NCBI RefSeq assembly: GCF_001280845.1
Contig: NZ_LGHP01000001.1
Span: 2,715,769 to 2,779,768, forward strand
Direction: 5' to 3'
Length of the DNA: 64,000 bases
From: Bacillus sp. FJAT-28004
GTDB taxonomy: Bacteria > Bacillota > Bacilli > Paenibacillales > Paenibacillaceae
Shown here piece by piece: positions 36,191 through 45,112 of this stretch (positions within the stretch are counted from its first letter, which is position 1; every line of letters starts with the position of its first letter). The notes beneath the pieces are model-generated. The model had not been told where the DNA came from. It worked only from the letters and a program-made list of their open reading frames with translations, and did no database searches. A program made the position numbers and the translations under genes.

Positions 36191-36265
36191 AAATTTTACA
36201 ACTCTGTGCCAGACTAAAAGAATGATATAATTTTATACTGAATGACATCATAGGGGGTACAGGAA

Positions 36266-36958
36266 GTGGAGAAACAACAAAAACAGAAAAAACCGTTCTA
36301 TAAAAAATGGTGGGTTTGGGTGATTGCGATTATTATTATTGTATCTGCTGTCAACGGCAATGATGATAACAAAACGGACGCAGACAAAAAGGAAAGCAAG
36401 CCAGCTGTCACCGAACCAGTAAAGGATAAGCCAACAGGGGAAAAAGAAGAACCGAAAAAAGAGGAACCAAAAAAAGAAGATACGAAGGCAGAGGATGATG
36501 TTCCTAGAGAATATAAGTCTGCTTTGAAAAAAGCTGAAACATATGCAAAAACTATGCACATGTCGAAACAAGGAGTTTTTGAACAATTAACTTCAGAATA
36601 TGGTGAAAAGTTTTCCGCAGAATCTGCTAAGTATGCAATGGATAATCTTGAATTTGACTGGAAAGCAAACGCTTTGAATAAGGCTGAAACATATGCAAAA
36701 ACTATGCACATGTCAAAACGAGGAGTTTTTGAACAATTAACTTCAGAACATGGTGAAAAGTTCAGTGACGATGAAGCTAAGTACGCAATTGATAATATGA
36801 AAGCCAATTTTAATGAAAATGCCTTGGAAAAAGCAAAAAATTATCAGGAATCAATGAATATGTCACCAGAAGCGATAAAGGAGCAACTGACTTCTGAATA
36901 CGGTGAAAAATTTACACAAGAAGAAGCCGATTACGCTATTAAGAATTTAAATAAATAA
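36266..36958 (+). CDS. Ltp-type surface protein with three PF07553 repeats
   Basis: A basic N-terminus and one TM segment (WWVWVIAIIIIVSAV) are followed by a Lys/Glu/Pro linker. Then come three 45-residue repeats (LKKAETYAKTMHMSKQGVFE, QLTSEYGEKFSAESAKYA and variants). This domain occurs in Ltp lipoproteins that give phage superinfection exclusion by blocking DNA injection. Here the anchor is a TM helix rather than a lipobox. The GTG start has AGGGGG upstream. It is one of only two plus-strand cassette genes and has its own TATAAT and terminator. Confidence 0.85.
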   Translation: MEKQQKQKKPFYKKWWVWVIAIIIIVSAVNGNDDNKTDADKKESKPAVTEPVKDKPTGEKEEPKKEEPKKEDTKAEDDVPREYKSALKKAETYAKTMHMSKQGVFEQLTSEYGEKFSAESAKYAMDNLEFDWKANALNKAETYAKTMHMSKRGVFEQLTSEHGEKFSDDEAKYAIDNMKANFNENALEKAKNYQESMNMSPEAIKEQLTSEYGEKFTQEEADYAIKNLNK

Positions 36959-37013
36959 AACGCAATAAAACGCCCTCATCCTATTCTTTGGTTGAGGGCG
37001 TTTTATTGCGTTT
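36957..37013 (+). terminator. Strong terminator of the Ltp gene
   Basis: AAACGCAATAAAACGCCCTC pairs with GAGGGCGTTTTATTGCGTTT. The long symmetrical stem may work in both directions. Confidence 0.85.
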
Positions 37014-37035
37014 GGGGGAATCGTCTTGGAAATTT

Positions 37036-37160
37036 GCTTAACGTTGATTGGCAACCTTCTTCTTCTGTATATACCGCTGCTTGTGCATTCTAAGCCCAAC
37101 CCTTGCGGATTTCACATGCTTGCTGGAACACGTTGAACTAACGTTTCCCGTTAGCTTAAT
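37036..37160. repeat. Cassette joint, long form
   Basis: Starts TTAACGTTGATTGGC and ends with core TTGAACTAACG, TTTCC, CGTTAGCTTAAT. The arms of the final core are near-perfect inverted repeats. Confidence 0.65.
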
Positions 37161-37165
37161 CAAGA

Positions 37166-37432
37166 TTATTTCTTCTTTCTTAATATTCTCCCAGCATAAT
37201 AAACAATTATTCCAAGTAGCATTAATCCCAGGATTTCTAATGTTCTCCATACTGGGCTTAAAACATATCCAAATGCGACTTTTTGTTGAAGATAATCATC
37301 TGATTCGTATGTCTCAACAATATCTGGAACATAATTCAGCGTGAGATACAATCCTTGAAGCATCTGAAAAGCATAAAAAACAAACACAAATATTAGTCCT
37401 AAAACGAGAGCTCTTATAAATGGTTTTTTCAT
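37166..37432 (-). CDS. Cassette membrane protein, 88 aa
   Basis: GGGGAGG precedes the ATG. There are two hydrophobic helices (ALVLGLIFVFVFYAFQ and ILGLMLLGIIVYYAG) with an acidic outside loop and a basic RKKK tail. The family is unknown. Confidence 0.65.
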   Translation of the reverse strand: MKKPFIRALVLGLIFVFVFYAFQMLQGLYLTLNYVPDIVETYESDDYLQQKVAFGYVLSPVWRTLEILGLMLLGIIVYYAGRILRKKK

Positions 37433-37469
37433 TGTTACCTCCCCAATTTATAATATTATAACAGAGACA

Positions 37470-37499
37470 TAACAATTACGTATTACTCGTTAGCTTAAT
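37470..37499. repeat. Single core site
   Basis: ACAATTACGTATTACTC followed by GTTAGCTTAAT. Confidence 0.55.
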
Positions 37500-37640
37500 G
37501 AATTAGCGAATTTCTTGCCACCAAAAGAACCTTTTCGAACGAGATACACGTTTCCTTCCCACATTGGTTTTCAACTAAAATAACACAAATAATGCCACCC
37601 CCTATTAAGAGAATTGGCGTTACTTGTGTTCTAAACACGA
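37490..37640 (-). pseudogene. Remnants of two lost cassette genes
   Basis: The frame ending KGSFGGKKFANSLS at the core arm repeats the one at 29176-29230. Next to it, a hydrophobic frame TPILLIGGGIICVILVEN resembles the end of a small membrane protein. Both are truncated. Confidence 0.45.
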
Positions 37641-37667
37641 TATGGCTGTACACCGTTCAAAGCAAGA

Positions 37668-37829
37668 TCAATTATTTTTTGTAAGTAATTCTACTATTTG
37701 ATCTAATTTCTGAGAAATAAGTTTATCTTGACGTTTTTTATACCCAATATAATTAACTACGCAAAACAGTGTATACATAAGCATAACAAATAAAAGTAAA
37801 ATAATCAGGGACAACAAGCCCTCATCCAT
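37668..37829 (-). CDS. Small membrane-anchored protein, 53 aa
   Basis: AGGAGGG lies upstream of the ATG. One TM helix (LIILLLFVMLMYTLFCVVNY) is followed by a charged amphipathic helix (DKLISQKLDQIVELLTKNN). This resembles small bacteriocin-immunity or regulatory membrane peptides. Confidence 0.65.
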   Translation of the reverse strand: MDEGLLSLIILLLFVMLMYTLFCVVNYIGYKKRQDKLISQKLDQIVELLTKNN

Positions 37830-37980
37830 TTCTTTCCCTCCTAACTAAAACACTCACTAATTTCACTTGTTCTAGGTAATTCTGCAGAACGTTTTAATAA
37901 TATTAGATATCGACTTATCTTTAATGTGGTAATTATTGATGGATTCTGATTTTAGATTAAAATTAAAATCACCTTGTTTG

Positions 37981-38074
37981 CATTAAACTGCCCGTTAGCT
38001 TAATAAAGAATGGGAACAGCTGCAGCAGCAAACTGCCCCTTATTTGTTCAACTATCGTTCTCCGTTAGCTTAAT
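37981..38074. repeat. Cassette joint, class A
   Basis: Core 1 (TTGCATTAAA, CTGCCC, GTTAGCTTAAT), hairpin GGGAACAGCTGCAGCAGC, core 2 (TTCAACTATC, GTTCTCC, GTTAGCTTAAT). Confidence 0.85.
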
Positions 38075-38349
38075 AGATTGTACAAGTACATGAACAACAC
38101 TTTAACCATCAAGATAATTAATACTGCAATCCACCCAAAAAAGAAAAGCCCAATACAAACGCTAAAAAATTGTTTACCGAAACTATGATTTGTAGAGGAA
38201 ACTCTTAGAGTGATTAACAAACTTATGAATAGTAAAAAAAATAAGATCCAAAGAAAGCTATTTAATATAATAATTGTTGCACCATATACAAACGAACCTG
38301 AAATTAAATATAGCAGAAGTTCTTTCTTACTCAATTTTTTCCTCTCCAC
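38065..38349 (-). CDS. Cassette membrane protein, 94 aa
   Basis: Three hydrophobic helices (LYLISGSFVYGATIIILNS, FLWILFFLLFISLLITL, FFSVCIGLFFFGWIAVLIIL). The last codons and the TAA stop (Leu-Leu-Ser-stop) come from the core arm. The family is unknown. Confidence 0.65.
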   Translation of the reverse strand: MERKKLSKKELLLYLISGSFVYGATIIILNSFLWILFFLLFISLLITLRVSSTNHSFGKQFFSVCIGLFFFGWIAVLIILMVKVLFMYLYNLLS

Positions 38350-38408
38350 TTCTTTTGCCTACTACTCTATATGTAAATAGAACCTTGAAACAACAAGTAA
38401 ATACTTCC

Positions 38409-38503
38409 ATTAAACTGCCAGTTAGCTTAATAAAATGAGCAGGCCACCACAGCGCCTGCTCATTCATTTGTTTTATTCAACTATCGTTATCCGTTAGCTT
38501 AGT
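38409..38503. repeat. Cassette joint, hairpin class B
   Basis: Core 1 (CCATTAAA, CTGCCA, GTTAGCTTAAT), stem GAGCAGG ... CCTGCTC, core 2 (TTCAACTATC, GTTATCC, GTTAGCTTAGT). Confidence 0.8.
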
Positions 38504-38580
38504 CCAATAGGTATCATCCATGCGTATCGAGTGACTCCTGTATGAATTGGGAGATGCGGTTTGTTTAGTAGCCTAGGTTT

Positions 38581-38892
38581 TTATTTCTTTAATGCGTTGT
38601 ATTCAGCCCGAGTTTTTTTTGTGATATATTCTGGACTACGCTCTAATAGAGGCTCAGCATCTTTAAGAGCGGAAACTGGAAGTTCCCCTTTATTTACTAA
38701 AATAACAATATCAGACATTCGCTCGTACTCAGTCCTGGATATTTTCACAAAACCAGGGGCACTAGGATCAGAATATTGAGGGGCAACAGTAGTAGCAGGA
38801 CTGGAGTGTTGAGTATAAATAGCCGCAGATACACCTACGACTAGAACTGTAGCAATCGCACAGGAAAACATTATTTTCTTTGCTTTGTTCAT
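38581..38892 (-). CDS. Exported or membrane-anchored cassette protein, 103 aa
   Basis: The ATG of MNKAKKIMFSCAIATVLVVG is chosen for the GGAAGGAAAA upstream. An N-terminal hydrophobic helix without a clear cleavage site is followed by a polar linker (TQHSSPATTVAPQYS) and a helical domain ending KTRAEYNALKK. The family is unknown. Confidence 0.65.
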   Translation of the reverse strand: MNKAKKIMFSCAIATVLVVGVSAAIYTQHSSPATTVAPQYSDPSAPGFVKISRTEYERMSDIVILVNKGELPVSALKDAEPLLERSPEYITKKTRAEYNALKK

Positions 38893-39018
38893 TCGGTTTT
38901 CCTTCCCTTCTAAATAAGAATTTAGAAACAAAACTATGAGAAGTTGCAATAAACTAGATCGTTTAATAATTATCCCATTATATGGATTCCAATATTTAGA
39001 CGGATATTATTCGGATTT

Positions 39019-39103
39019 GTTGCACTAACCTGCCCGTTAGCTTAATGACGCATCATCAGTCTAATACTTTATTTTCTATAACACGACTTACTCATGATTA
39101 TTA
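39019..39103. repeat. Core site plus FGE-gene fragment
   Basis: The core (GTTGCACTAAC, CTGCCC, GTTAGCTTAAT; 11-6-11 bp) is followed by about 50 bp. These encode the [13 protein letters not shown] segment of the broken FGE gene, and a transposon end comes next. The same junction occurs near 5288-5337 (inverted) and 50086-50171. Confidence 0.7.
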
Positions 39104-39318
39104 CGGCAGCACGTTTGTTTTTTAGAATGAACGACATGGTACATCATTTCCCCGTCGGGAATGGGACTATGTTCTTGTCACTAGTCGGGAATGGGACAAT
39201 GTTCTTGACTTCCGACATTACATGGCTTGGTTGCACATTGACAAGAATATGTACCGATAAAACAAAAAAACCGCGATTTACGCGGTAATTAATCGGCTAA
39301 TATTCTTGTCATCCGACA
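39104..39318. mobile_element. Transposon ends, third cluster
   Basis: From CAGCACGTTTGTTTTTTAG to the terminal ATCCGACA this matches 5523 onward. It then adds the GTACCGATAAAACAAAAAAA-type inner segment with a CCGCGATTTACGCGG hairpin. No transposase is seen. Confidence 0.6.
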
Positions 39319-39580
39319 CTAAGGCAGCGGTCGGTTCGTCCAATATAAGTAATTCTGCATCTCGGAAGTATGCTCTAGCGATAGCGATCTTCTGCCATTG
39401 TCCCCTTGACAACTCTGCCCCACCAAATTCTTTTCCGAGCATCGTTTCATAAGCATCCTCTAATTCGGCAATGTATTCGCTAGCTCCTGATTGCATCGCA
39501 GCGCTGTGGACACGATCTGTTGCAAGAATCCAATCGGTTTGTCCTACAGCAATATTTTCCCGAATATTTAGCAGTTGCGG
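39300..39580 (-). pseudogene. ABC exporter ATPase fragment
   Basis: NIRENIAVGQTDWILATDRV, then FGGAELSRGQWQKIAIARAY and LLILDEPTAAL, form the Q-loop to Walker B region of an ABC ATPase of the exporter type. The frame is cut by a TGTCGG transposon end on the left, and upstream coding is lost. Confidence 0.8.
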
Positions 39581-40005
39581 TTGACTTTATATTCCATGAA
39601 TTCAAGTCCAACTTTTACAAATCTGTTCCATTCACTCTAGCTCAAGTCCTTTTGTAATGTAAAATATACGAAAGTACTAAATCCGGTGCGATCACATCCG
39701 CCATTACGGAAGTACCTCCTCCCTTTAAATTCCATATTTTTTATCTCACTTCATAGCCAAGGTCTCGGGCAGAGTAATTATCCAATTTCCAAGAAAGGCT
39801 GCCATGAACCGTTTAATTATCAAACGGCCCATAACAGCCTTTTCATATAAGCTTTCGTATCAATCCTTTAACTATATGTCATTTTACCATATAGTCCGCA
39901 TTATCAAATTAAGATATGGATCTTATCCATAGCAGAGACTTACATTTCAATTTATGTCTGGAGTCTAATATAATACATTGGCCCAGTTACAGACATTTCA
40001 TATGA
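39581..40005. other. Intergenic region, no clear gene
   Basis: A 20-codon frame after GGGAGGAGG (MADVIAPDLVLSYILHYKRT) near 39645-39710 is the only candidate. It looks like the start of a truncated gene. Nothing else is supported. Confidence 0.3.
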
Positions 40006-40806
40006 CTAATCAACAAATTCAAGGTTTATGTCTCCATTATTCGAGCTGACATCTAAAGTCTTAGAACCCCCACCTTTATTCTTAGGGAGATTATTTTTCC
40101 CTTTGGAGGCTTTGCTTGAAATACTAAAGACATCATATGAACCCTTAACGGTTCCAGTAATATTGCCATTTTTTGATTTTAATTTCAAGGTGTCGTCAAC
40201 CGCGACATTCGTCACCAGTATATTGCCATTTGATATGGATGCATCAACGGAACCTTTCGTATTCACATCCGATATAATTATGTCATCATTTTTGTTTTCC
40301 AATTTTAAAATCTTATCAACCACAACATTAGTAATTTCAATTTTTCCATCTGAAGTTGCTGCATCGATGGAACCAGCTATATCCATTTCAGAAATAATAA
40401 TATCACCTTTGGATGTTTTAATTTTAATACCACCGGCAATATCGCTTGGAACAGCTATCTTAACATTACGATGCGTTTTCTCTGTGTCTAACCCAATATA
40501 ATCTTTCCAATTTTTATTGTTAATAGCTTCCATTGTAAGTTCCTTATTGTCTGAAACATTAATTTCATAAGATTCTTTATCATTTTCAAAATAATTGATG
40601 TGAATCTGATTATCAGTTGATTCTACAAGTTCAACCGTACGATGACTAGCAGTGAAAGACATTTGGCTGACTTTATCCGCATCAACAGCATAATTTTTCT
40701 CTTCGTATGAAGTTGTAGTGTTCTGCGATCCAGAATCTGTTGTACAAGCTGAAGTGAAAAGTGCTAACCCGAGTGCTATATAAACAGACTTAAATGCTTT
40801 TTTCAT
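40006..40806 (-). CDS. DUF4097 beta-repeat lipoprotein
   Basis: The lipobox FTSAC gives a lipid-anchored protein of 266 residues. Repeating beta-helix-like units with alternating patterns (KTSKGDIIISEMDIAGSIDA, TSDGKIEITNVVVDKILKLE, NKNDDIIISDVNTKGSVDA) are typical of DUF4097 proteins. These are often in envelope-stress regulons; function is unknown. No core sites are adjacent. Confidence 0.85.
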   Translation of the reverse strand: MKKAFKSVYIALGLALFTSACTTDSGSQNTTTSYEEKNYAVDADKVSQMSFTASHRTVELVESTDNQIHINYFENDKESYEINVSDNKELTMEAINNKNWKDYIGLDTEKTHRNVKIAVPSDIAGGIKIKTSKGDIIISEMDIAGSIDAATSDGKIEITNVVVDKILKLENKNDDIIISDVNTKGSVDASISNGNILVTNVAVDDTLKLKSKNGNITGTVKGSYDVFSISSKASKGKNNLPKNKGGGSKTLDVSSNNGDINLEFVD

Positions 40807-40909
40807 AACTACTAAAACCTCTTTCTATAATAAATTTGAATTAAGTTGATTCTTACATGATTTCTCAATACGGATGTGTCTCGGCCAAACCCTCAAAAGA
40901 GTAATAGAA

Positions 40910-41770
40910 TTAATGAAAAACGTTAATCCATTCAGCAACATCCTCGATCACCTGAGAATCTACATGAGCAGGTTTATTGTATATACTACCGTCAAATTTA
41001 TCTGGGGAACCACCTGGCATGAACAAATGATTCAGTCCTGGATAGAGCTTAAAACTCACGTTCTTTTTATCAGTCAGTGTTTCTTGCCAAAGTTTATAAT
41101 CTACTTGAATTGAGACATGAAAATCATTTGTACCTTGAATGATAAACATAGGAATCGTAAGATTTTTTACAATGCTAACTCCATCAATTGCATTTAAACT
41201 AATCCAGTAACTAGTGGGGTAGCCTAGAAAAATTCCGGATTTGTCAGAAGGATCAAGCTTTTTGACCTTTTGTACTTCCGCTGTCGTCTTGTCTAATTCC
41301 TTTTTTTTCTGTTCGTTCGATAGGTTCGTATCTTGCTCCAATCGCATTGTAGTTTGGGACAAAACTGCATCTTCTAAGCGACTCAAGGTTCCTGCCATTG
41401 AGACAAAGCCTTTTATATCAGGATTATCTTGCGCAACCTTTGGTCCAATTAACCCACCCTGGCTGTGACCAATTAGATAAATTCTGTTACTATCTATTCT
41501 TGTATCTTCTTTGGCAAGTCGGACTGCCTCTTTTGCATCATACAAATATTCAGTTTCTATGTCAGAGACATCATCAGTATAGGCATAAGAGCGCTTGTCA
41601 TAACGGATAGAGGCAATCCCTCTATCAGCAAGTCCATGAGCAATATCCGCTAAAGGACGATTAAGACCTGTGCCAATAATGGAATCCATATTATTAGCAC
41701 CGGAGCCCGAGAGTATAATTGCAACAGGTGGCTTTTCTATTCCTTTAGGGAGAGTTAGCAACCCATTCAT
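40910..41770 (-). CDS. Alpha/beta hydrolase (C-terminal half of a split DUF3887-hydrolase)
   Basis: The nucleophile lies in GHSQGG (serine hydrolase). An acid in IIQGTNDFHV and a His in GLNHLFMPGG complete the triad. In relatives a DUF3887 domain is fused upstream. Here the ATG overlaps the TGA of the DUF3887 frame (ATGA), with eight adenines directly before it. Either coupled translation or slippage at the A8 run could join the two parts. It is likely extracellular and tethered through the upstream lipobox if fused. Confidence 0.8.
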   Translation of the reverse strand: MNGLLTLPKGIEKPPVAIILSGSGANNMDSIIGTGLNRPLADIAHGLADRGIASIRYDKRSYAYTDDVSDIETEYLYDAKEAVRLAKEDTRIDSNRIYLIGHSQGGLIGPKVAQDNPDIKGFVSMAGTLSRLEDAVLSQTTMRLEQDTNLSNEQKKKELDKTTAEVQKVKKLDPSDKSGIFLGYPTSYWISLNAIDGVSIVKNLTIPMFIIQGTNDFHVSIQVDYKLWQETLTDKKNVSFKLYPGLNHLFMPGGSPDKFDGSIYNKPAHVDSQVIEDVAEWINVFH

Positions 41771-42279
41771 TTTTTTTCATTATAACCAACCTTTACCGAA
41801 GACTCCTCCCACTTGTCGCTTTGCTGCGGTTTAACTATGAGGGGCTGCAGCTGAGTTTGAATGTCAGTTATCTTGCCATCCTTTGTATAAACAAAAGTAG
41901 ATTTTAAATTATATTTCCGATGTACTGTGGTAATAGATGATATCCCATTTTGGTCCTTTATATTAAATGCTTCTGATTCTATACCCTGAGAAGGCCCTAT
42001 TTGAGTTAATAGATCATTCCACTCAGAAGCAATCTTTTCCTTAGACAGTTTACTAGCCATTTCACCAGTTACATTTTCATAAAGGCGATCGAATTCATGT
42101 TTCTGAAACTGCTCTAAATAGGCGGCGCTTCTTTTTTTCAAAGTCTCTGCATCAAAACTTTGGGTGCCTTGAGTGGCATTTTGATTTTGTGAATGTTCAT
42201 CAGGCTGTGATGGTGTTGCACAGGCGACAAGTGAAATTGTTATTGCTCCCGCTATAATAGGTTTGAAAAAGTTGTTAAT
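41767..42279 (-). CDS. DUF3887 lipoprotein, ATT start likely
   Basis: Working upstream from the DUF3887 domain (YLEQFQK ... YNLKSTFVYTKDGKITD), the frame continues into a signal peptide (FFKPIIAGAITISLVAC) with lipobox LVAC. No ATG/GTG/TTG precedes it. GGAGG lies 8 nt before an ATT codon at 42279, so a rare ATT start (or a mutated start) is inferred. The DUF3887 domain is usually joined to the hydrolase encoded next. Confidence 0.65.
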   Translation of the reverse strand: MNNFFKPIIAGAITISLVACATPSQPDEHSQNQNATQGTQSFDAETLKKRSAAYLEQFQKHEFDRLYENVTGEMASKLSKEKIASEWNDLLTQIGPSQGIESEAFNIKDQNGISSITTVHRKYNLKSTFVYTKDGKITDIQTQLQPLIVKPQQSDKWEESSVKVGYNEKK

Positions 42280-42319
42280 AATTATATCCTCCAGTAATCT
42301 CTAAGTTGTAGTTTCATGG

Positions 42320-42501
42320 TGTATGCAGGCGTCGTAGGTTCTTATACTCCATTCAAGTGTGGATGCCGATTTGATGTCCTTCCAGTTCTCAGCCTCGCTG
42401 CAAAGTACGAATAAGGTCACTTTAACCCCATGCGTGTGCAGCATATGCAGCAGAATAGGCGTTTAAGTCGGGTGCGGCCCGTCATCAAAGGTAATAGCCA
42501 T
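42320..42501 (-). pseudogene. Polysaccharide deacetylase, N-terminal fragment
   Basis: MAITFDDGPHPT, stop, TPILLHMLHTHGVKVTLFVL is the NodB-type metal-binding motif (FDDG) interrupted by an in-frame stop. The frame then decays. Together with the YkoP gene upstream it marks a once larger deacetylase locus. Confidence 0.75.
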
Positions 42502-42533
42502 GATATGCTCTCCGCTTCAGCCGCAAATGACGC

Positions 42534-43145
42534 TTACATGTAAATCATTTGCGGTTCCTTCTCTTTATCTTTCTCTGTGAATCGCTCGAATAAAGCCTGC
42601 CTCGAGATGACGAGTATCCTGGGCTCCAGCTTCTCCCCCGCTTGTTTCACTCGCTGCTTCCCTTCGGGATGCAAGATCCGAAGCAGAAACCGAAGGTAGA
42701 CCTTCGAGAATCCCTTTGCCCATTTGGACGTGATCTGATGCTGTTCAAAACCTAACCCATGAATAATCCCGCGATGGAGCAGCGTGACCCCTGTAATCGC
42801 CTGAACTTTTGCTAGCTCCGGCGAGTTCTTCATCGCCTGGCTGATCTGCTTCATACCGCGGCGCAGCATGCGTGCCGTCATGATCCCGGCCCGATCCGAT
42901 CCGACGGCGCGAGAGAGCTCAATCACTTGTTGATTATCTAAATGAAGCTCCCCGATCCAATCTCCTGCCTGAATCTGGCTGCCGTCATGGCACACGATCC
43001 GTTTGCCGTAGTGCCTGCGAATGACGAGTTTGCAGATACCGAACCTCCAGATCGACTCACTCCGAAATCGTGAGAAAATATCAAAGATACTCTCCCAGAC
43101 CATCCACATTGACTGCGCAACGACCTTCCCATTTGACGTCTCCAT
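42534..43145 (-). CDS. YkoP-like protein
   Basis: A 203-residue soluble protein with MVWESIFDIFSRFRSESIWR and RRHYGKRIVCHDGSQIQAGD. This is the YkoP domain that commonly accompanies or is fused to polysaccharide deacetylases in Bacillales. GC is higher than in surrounding DNA. The deacetylase next to it is degenerate, so this is an orphan partner. Confidence 0.7.
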   Translation of the reverse strand: METSNGKVVAQSMWMVWESIFDIFSRFRSESIWRFGICKLVIRRHYGKRIVCHDGSQIQAGDWIGELHLDNQQVIELSRAVGSDRAGIMTARMLRRGMKQISQAMKNSPELAKVQAITGVTLLHRGIIHGLGFEQHQITSKWAKGFSKVYLRFLLRILHPEGKQRVKQAGEKLEPRILVISRQALFERFTEKDKEKEPQMIYM

Positions 43146-43206
43146 CGTTATTCCGTTCCTCCCTTTCCCTAATTATCGATTTTGCGAATAATTTTAAGAT
43201 TAGGAT

Positions 43207-43893
43207 TTAAATTCTTTTGCGACTCACGGCCAAAACACATAAACCATAGACAACAGCAGATACCCCAAGACAACTTACAATATGAATGACTGCGTTTGGA
43301 GTAAAGATTAGAGTGTCAAATATCGAGACCAATACTTTTCGAAGGGAAGCAATAGGTGTAAATACACTAATGACAGCTACAATCATGAAATTCGTAAGCC
43401 AACCGTACCAAGTGCCCTGGATTGTAGTTAATGTATGAAAAATCAGAGCTACCATCAACATAAATACAAATTGACGAATGAAGGCAACAAGAACACCATT
43501 GTTACTCCAACCAAAAACACCAAATGGGTTTGCCACTAAACCATTATTAGATACAGGTATTAATTTATCCAAATAAAGGTAGCAAAGCAGTGTAAATAGA
43601 GAAATAATGAGGGAGAAAACAACATAATTAATAAAGCTACCTCTCATATAATACAACTTCTTTACATTAAGATTCATAATTTTTTGGAAATTTCTAGCAG
43701 GTATTAACATCGCACTCATGATGATTATGATATAGGAATAAAATCCAAAACTAAGAGAAAAGCCTTCCTTAGATGTGTTTAATAAATCGTTGATCAGATA
43801 ACTAGATAGTTGTAAGACAATTATTGCTAAAAAAATAAAGTAAGATAATTTGACAGTCTTAAAATTCAATTTTGCTACAGCAAGTGCAGTCAT
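43207..43893 (-). CDS. ABC transporter permease
   Basis: The ATG encoding MTALAVAKLNFKTVK has GGGAGG upstream. Six hydrophobic helices over 228 residues. It is the third gene of a GntR-ATPase-permease operon like ytrAB-type systems that respond to cell-envelope antibiotics in Bacillales. Confidence 0.8.
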   Translation of the reverse strand: MTALAVAKLNFKTVKLSYFIFLAIIVLQLSSYLINDLLNTSKEGFSLSFGFYSYIIIIMSAMLIPARNFQKIMNLNVKKLYYMRGSFINYVVFSLIISLFTLLCYLYLDKLIPVSNNGLVANPFGVFGWSNNGVLVAFIRQFVFMLMVALIFHTLTTIQGTWYGWLTNFMIVAVISVFTPIASLRKVLVSIFDTLIFTPNAVIHIVSCLGVSAVVYGLCVLAVSRKRI

Positions 43894-43935
43894 CTTGATT
43901 CCTCCCAATTTTATATTTTCATTACCAAGAACTTA

Positions 43936-44778
43936 TTATTCATCTCCAACAAAACTAATGAAGAAATCCTGTAGACCCAATGGCGAAATAATTACGTTGG
44001 GGTCTGAATCCTCAATTGGCTTGTCAAAAACGTATTGCGATACAAATCCAGCCACGTTTTGCGTTCCGATAATATTTAGACCTTTTGTCACCTGCTCAAC
44101 GATATTAACCGGACCTGTTACAGAATAGGCCATTTCATCAATATCGTTGGTATCGGCATATAACTTGAGTTCCCCTTTATCAATGATAAGAAGCTTTTCC
44201 GCGACTTTGGAGATTTCATCGATTAGATGTGTGGAAACAATAATAATTTTTGGTTTCTGTTCGTTGCATTCCTGTAATAATTCGTAAAATTTTTTGCGTG
44301 TAATAGCAGAAAAACCTAAAACCGGTTCATCGAGAATAATCACAGCTTTGTTACTTGCCATACCCAAAATTGTATTGACCATAACCTTCATCCCAAAAGA
44401 TGCCTCTTCATATTTTTTACTTAAATCAAGTTTGAATCTTTGTGCAATTCCAATTGCAAAATTAATGTCAAACTGATAATGCAATTCGTTTGCAGTCTTG
44501 AATAAATCCTTTATACGCATGTTAAAATGTTTTGCATCACTTGCAACGAAATGGACTGGCTCCGGCATATGCAGCATATCCACGGTATTTCCGTTCACTG
44601 TGACTTTGCCAGTGCTGGCATTGTGATGTCCTGCAATTAATTTGAGAAAGGTAGTTTTACCAGCTCCGTTTTTACCCAGCAAACAATAAATGCCGGGTGA
44701 ATCCAAGCTTACGGAAAAGTTTCGTAACCCATAATTTTTCCCGTAATTTTTGGTTACATTGGATAGATTAATCATCAT
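43936..44778 (-). CDS. ABC transporter ATP-binding protein
   Basis: 280 residues: Walker A GKNGAGKTTFLKL, Walker B VIILDEPVLGF and H-loop STHLIDE are intact. The signature (EEASFGMKVMV) departs from LSGGQ, as in YtrB-like ATPases. The start overlaps the GntR stop by 11 bp. Confidence 0.88.
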   Translation of the reverse strand: MMINLSNVTKNYGKNYGLRNFSVSLDSPGIYCLLGKNGAGKTTFLKLIAGHHNASTGKVTVNGNTVDMLHMPEPVHFVASDAKHFNMRIKDLFKTANELHYQFDINFAIGIAQRFKLDLSKKYEEASFGMKVMVNTILGMASNKAVIILDEPVLGFSAITRKKFYELLQECNEQKPKIIIVSTHLIDEISKVAEKLLIIDKGELKLYADTNDIDEMAYSVTGPVNIVEQVTKGLNIIGTQNVAGFVSQYVFDKPIEDSDPNVIISPLGLQDFFISFVGDE

Positions 44779-45112
44779 CGTTTTCCTCCATTATTAATTT
44801 AATTATTTCTTCTCGTGATATCCCAATTTTCACCGATTGTCGAATCGTATCTAACAGTTCTTTTTTCCGCTCTTTCAATATGATTTGCTTTGCCTCACTG
44901 GTTACCGCCATTCCGATCCCCCGCTTTTTGTAGAGTATCCCTTTATCCGTAAGAATACTAACAGCCTTTACCGATGTAGTTGGATTTACTGAGAGAAGCT
45001 TAGAAATCTGAGTGGTTGAAATAATTAAGTCATCCTGGTTGTATGTTCCAGATAAAATGTCATTTTCAATCATCTCAGCAACTTGTGCAAAAACGGGTTT
45101 GTCAGTTCTCAT
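44768..45112 (-). CDS. GntR-family regulator (YtrA type)
   Basis: A 114-residue protein with the winged helix only (PVFAQVAEMIENDILSGTYN, ISKLLSVNPTTSVKAVSILT) and a short helical tail. This is the YtrA subfamily. It probably represses its own ABC operon. A second, truncated copy of its start and promoter lies upstream. Confidence 0.88.
   Translation of the reverse strand: MRTDKPVFAQVAEMIENDILSGTYNQDDLIISTTQISKLLSVNPTTSVKAVSILTDKGILYKKRGIGMAVTSEAKQIILKERKKELLDTIRQSVKIGISREEIIKLIMEENDDD

Noticed and set aside
42534..43145. Novel DNA-binding protein
   Set aside because: The sequence pattern and the neighbouring deacetylase fragment fit the YkoP domain.
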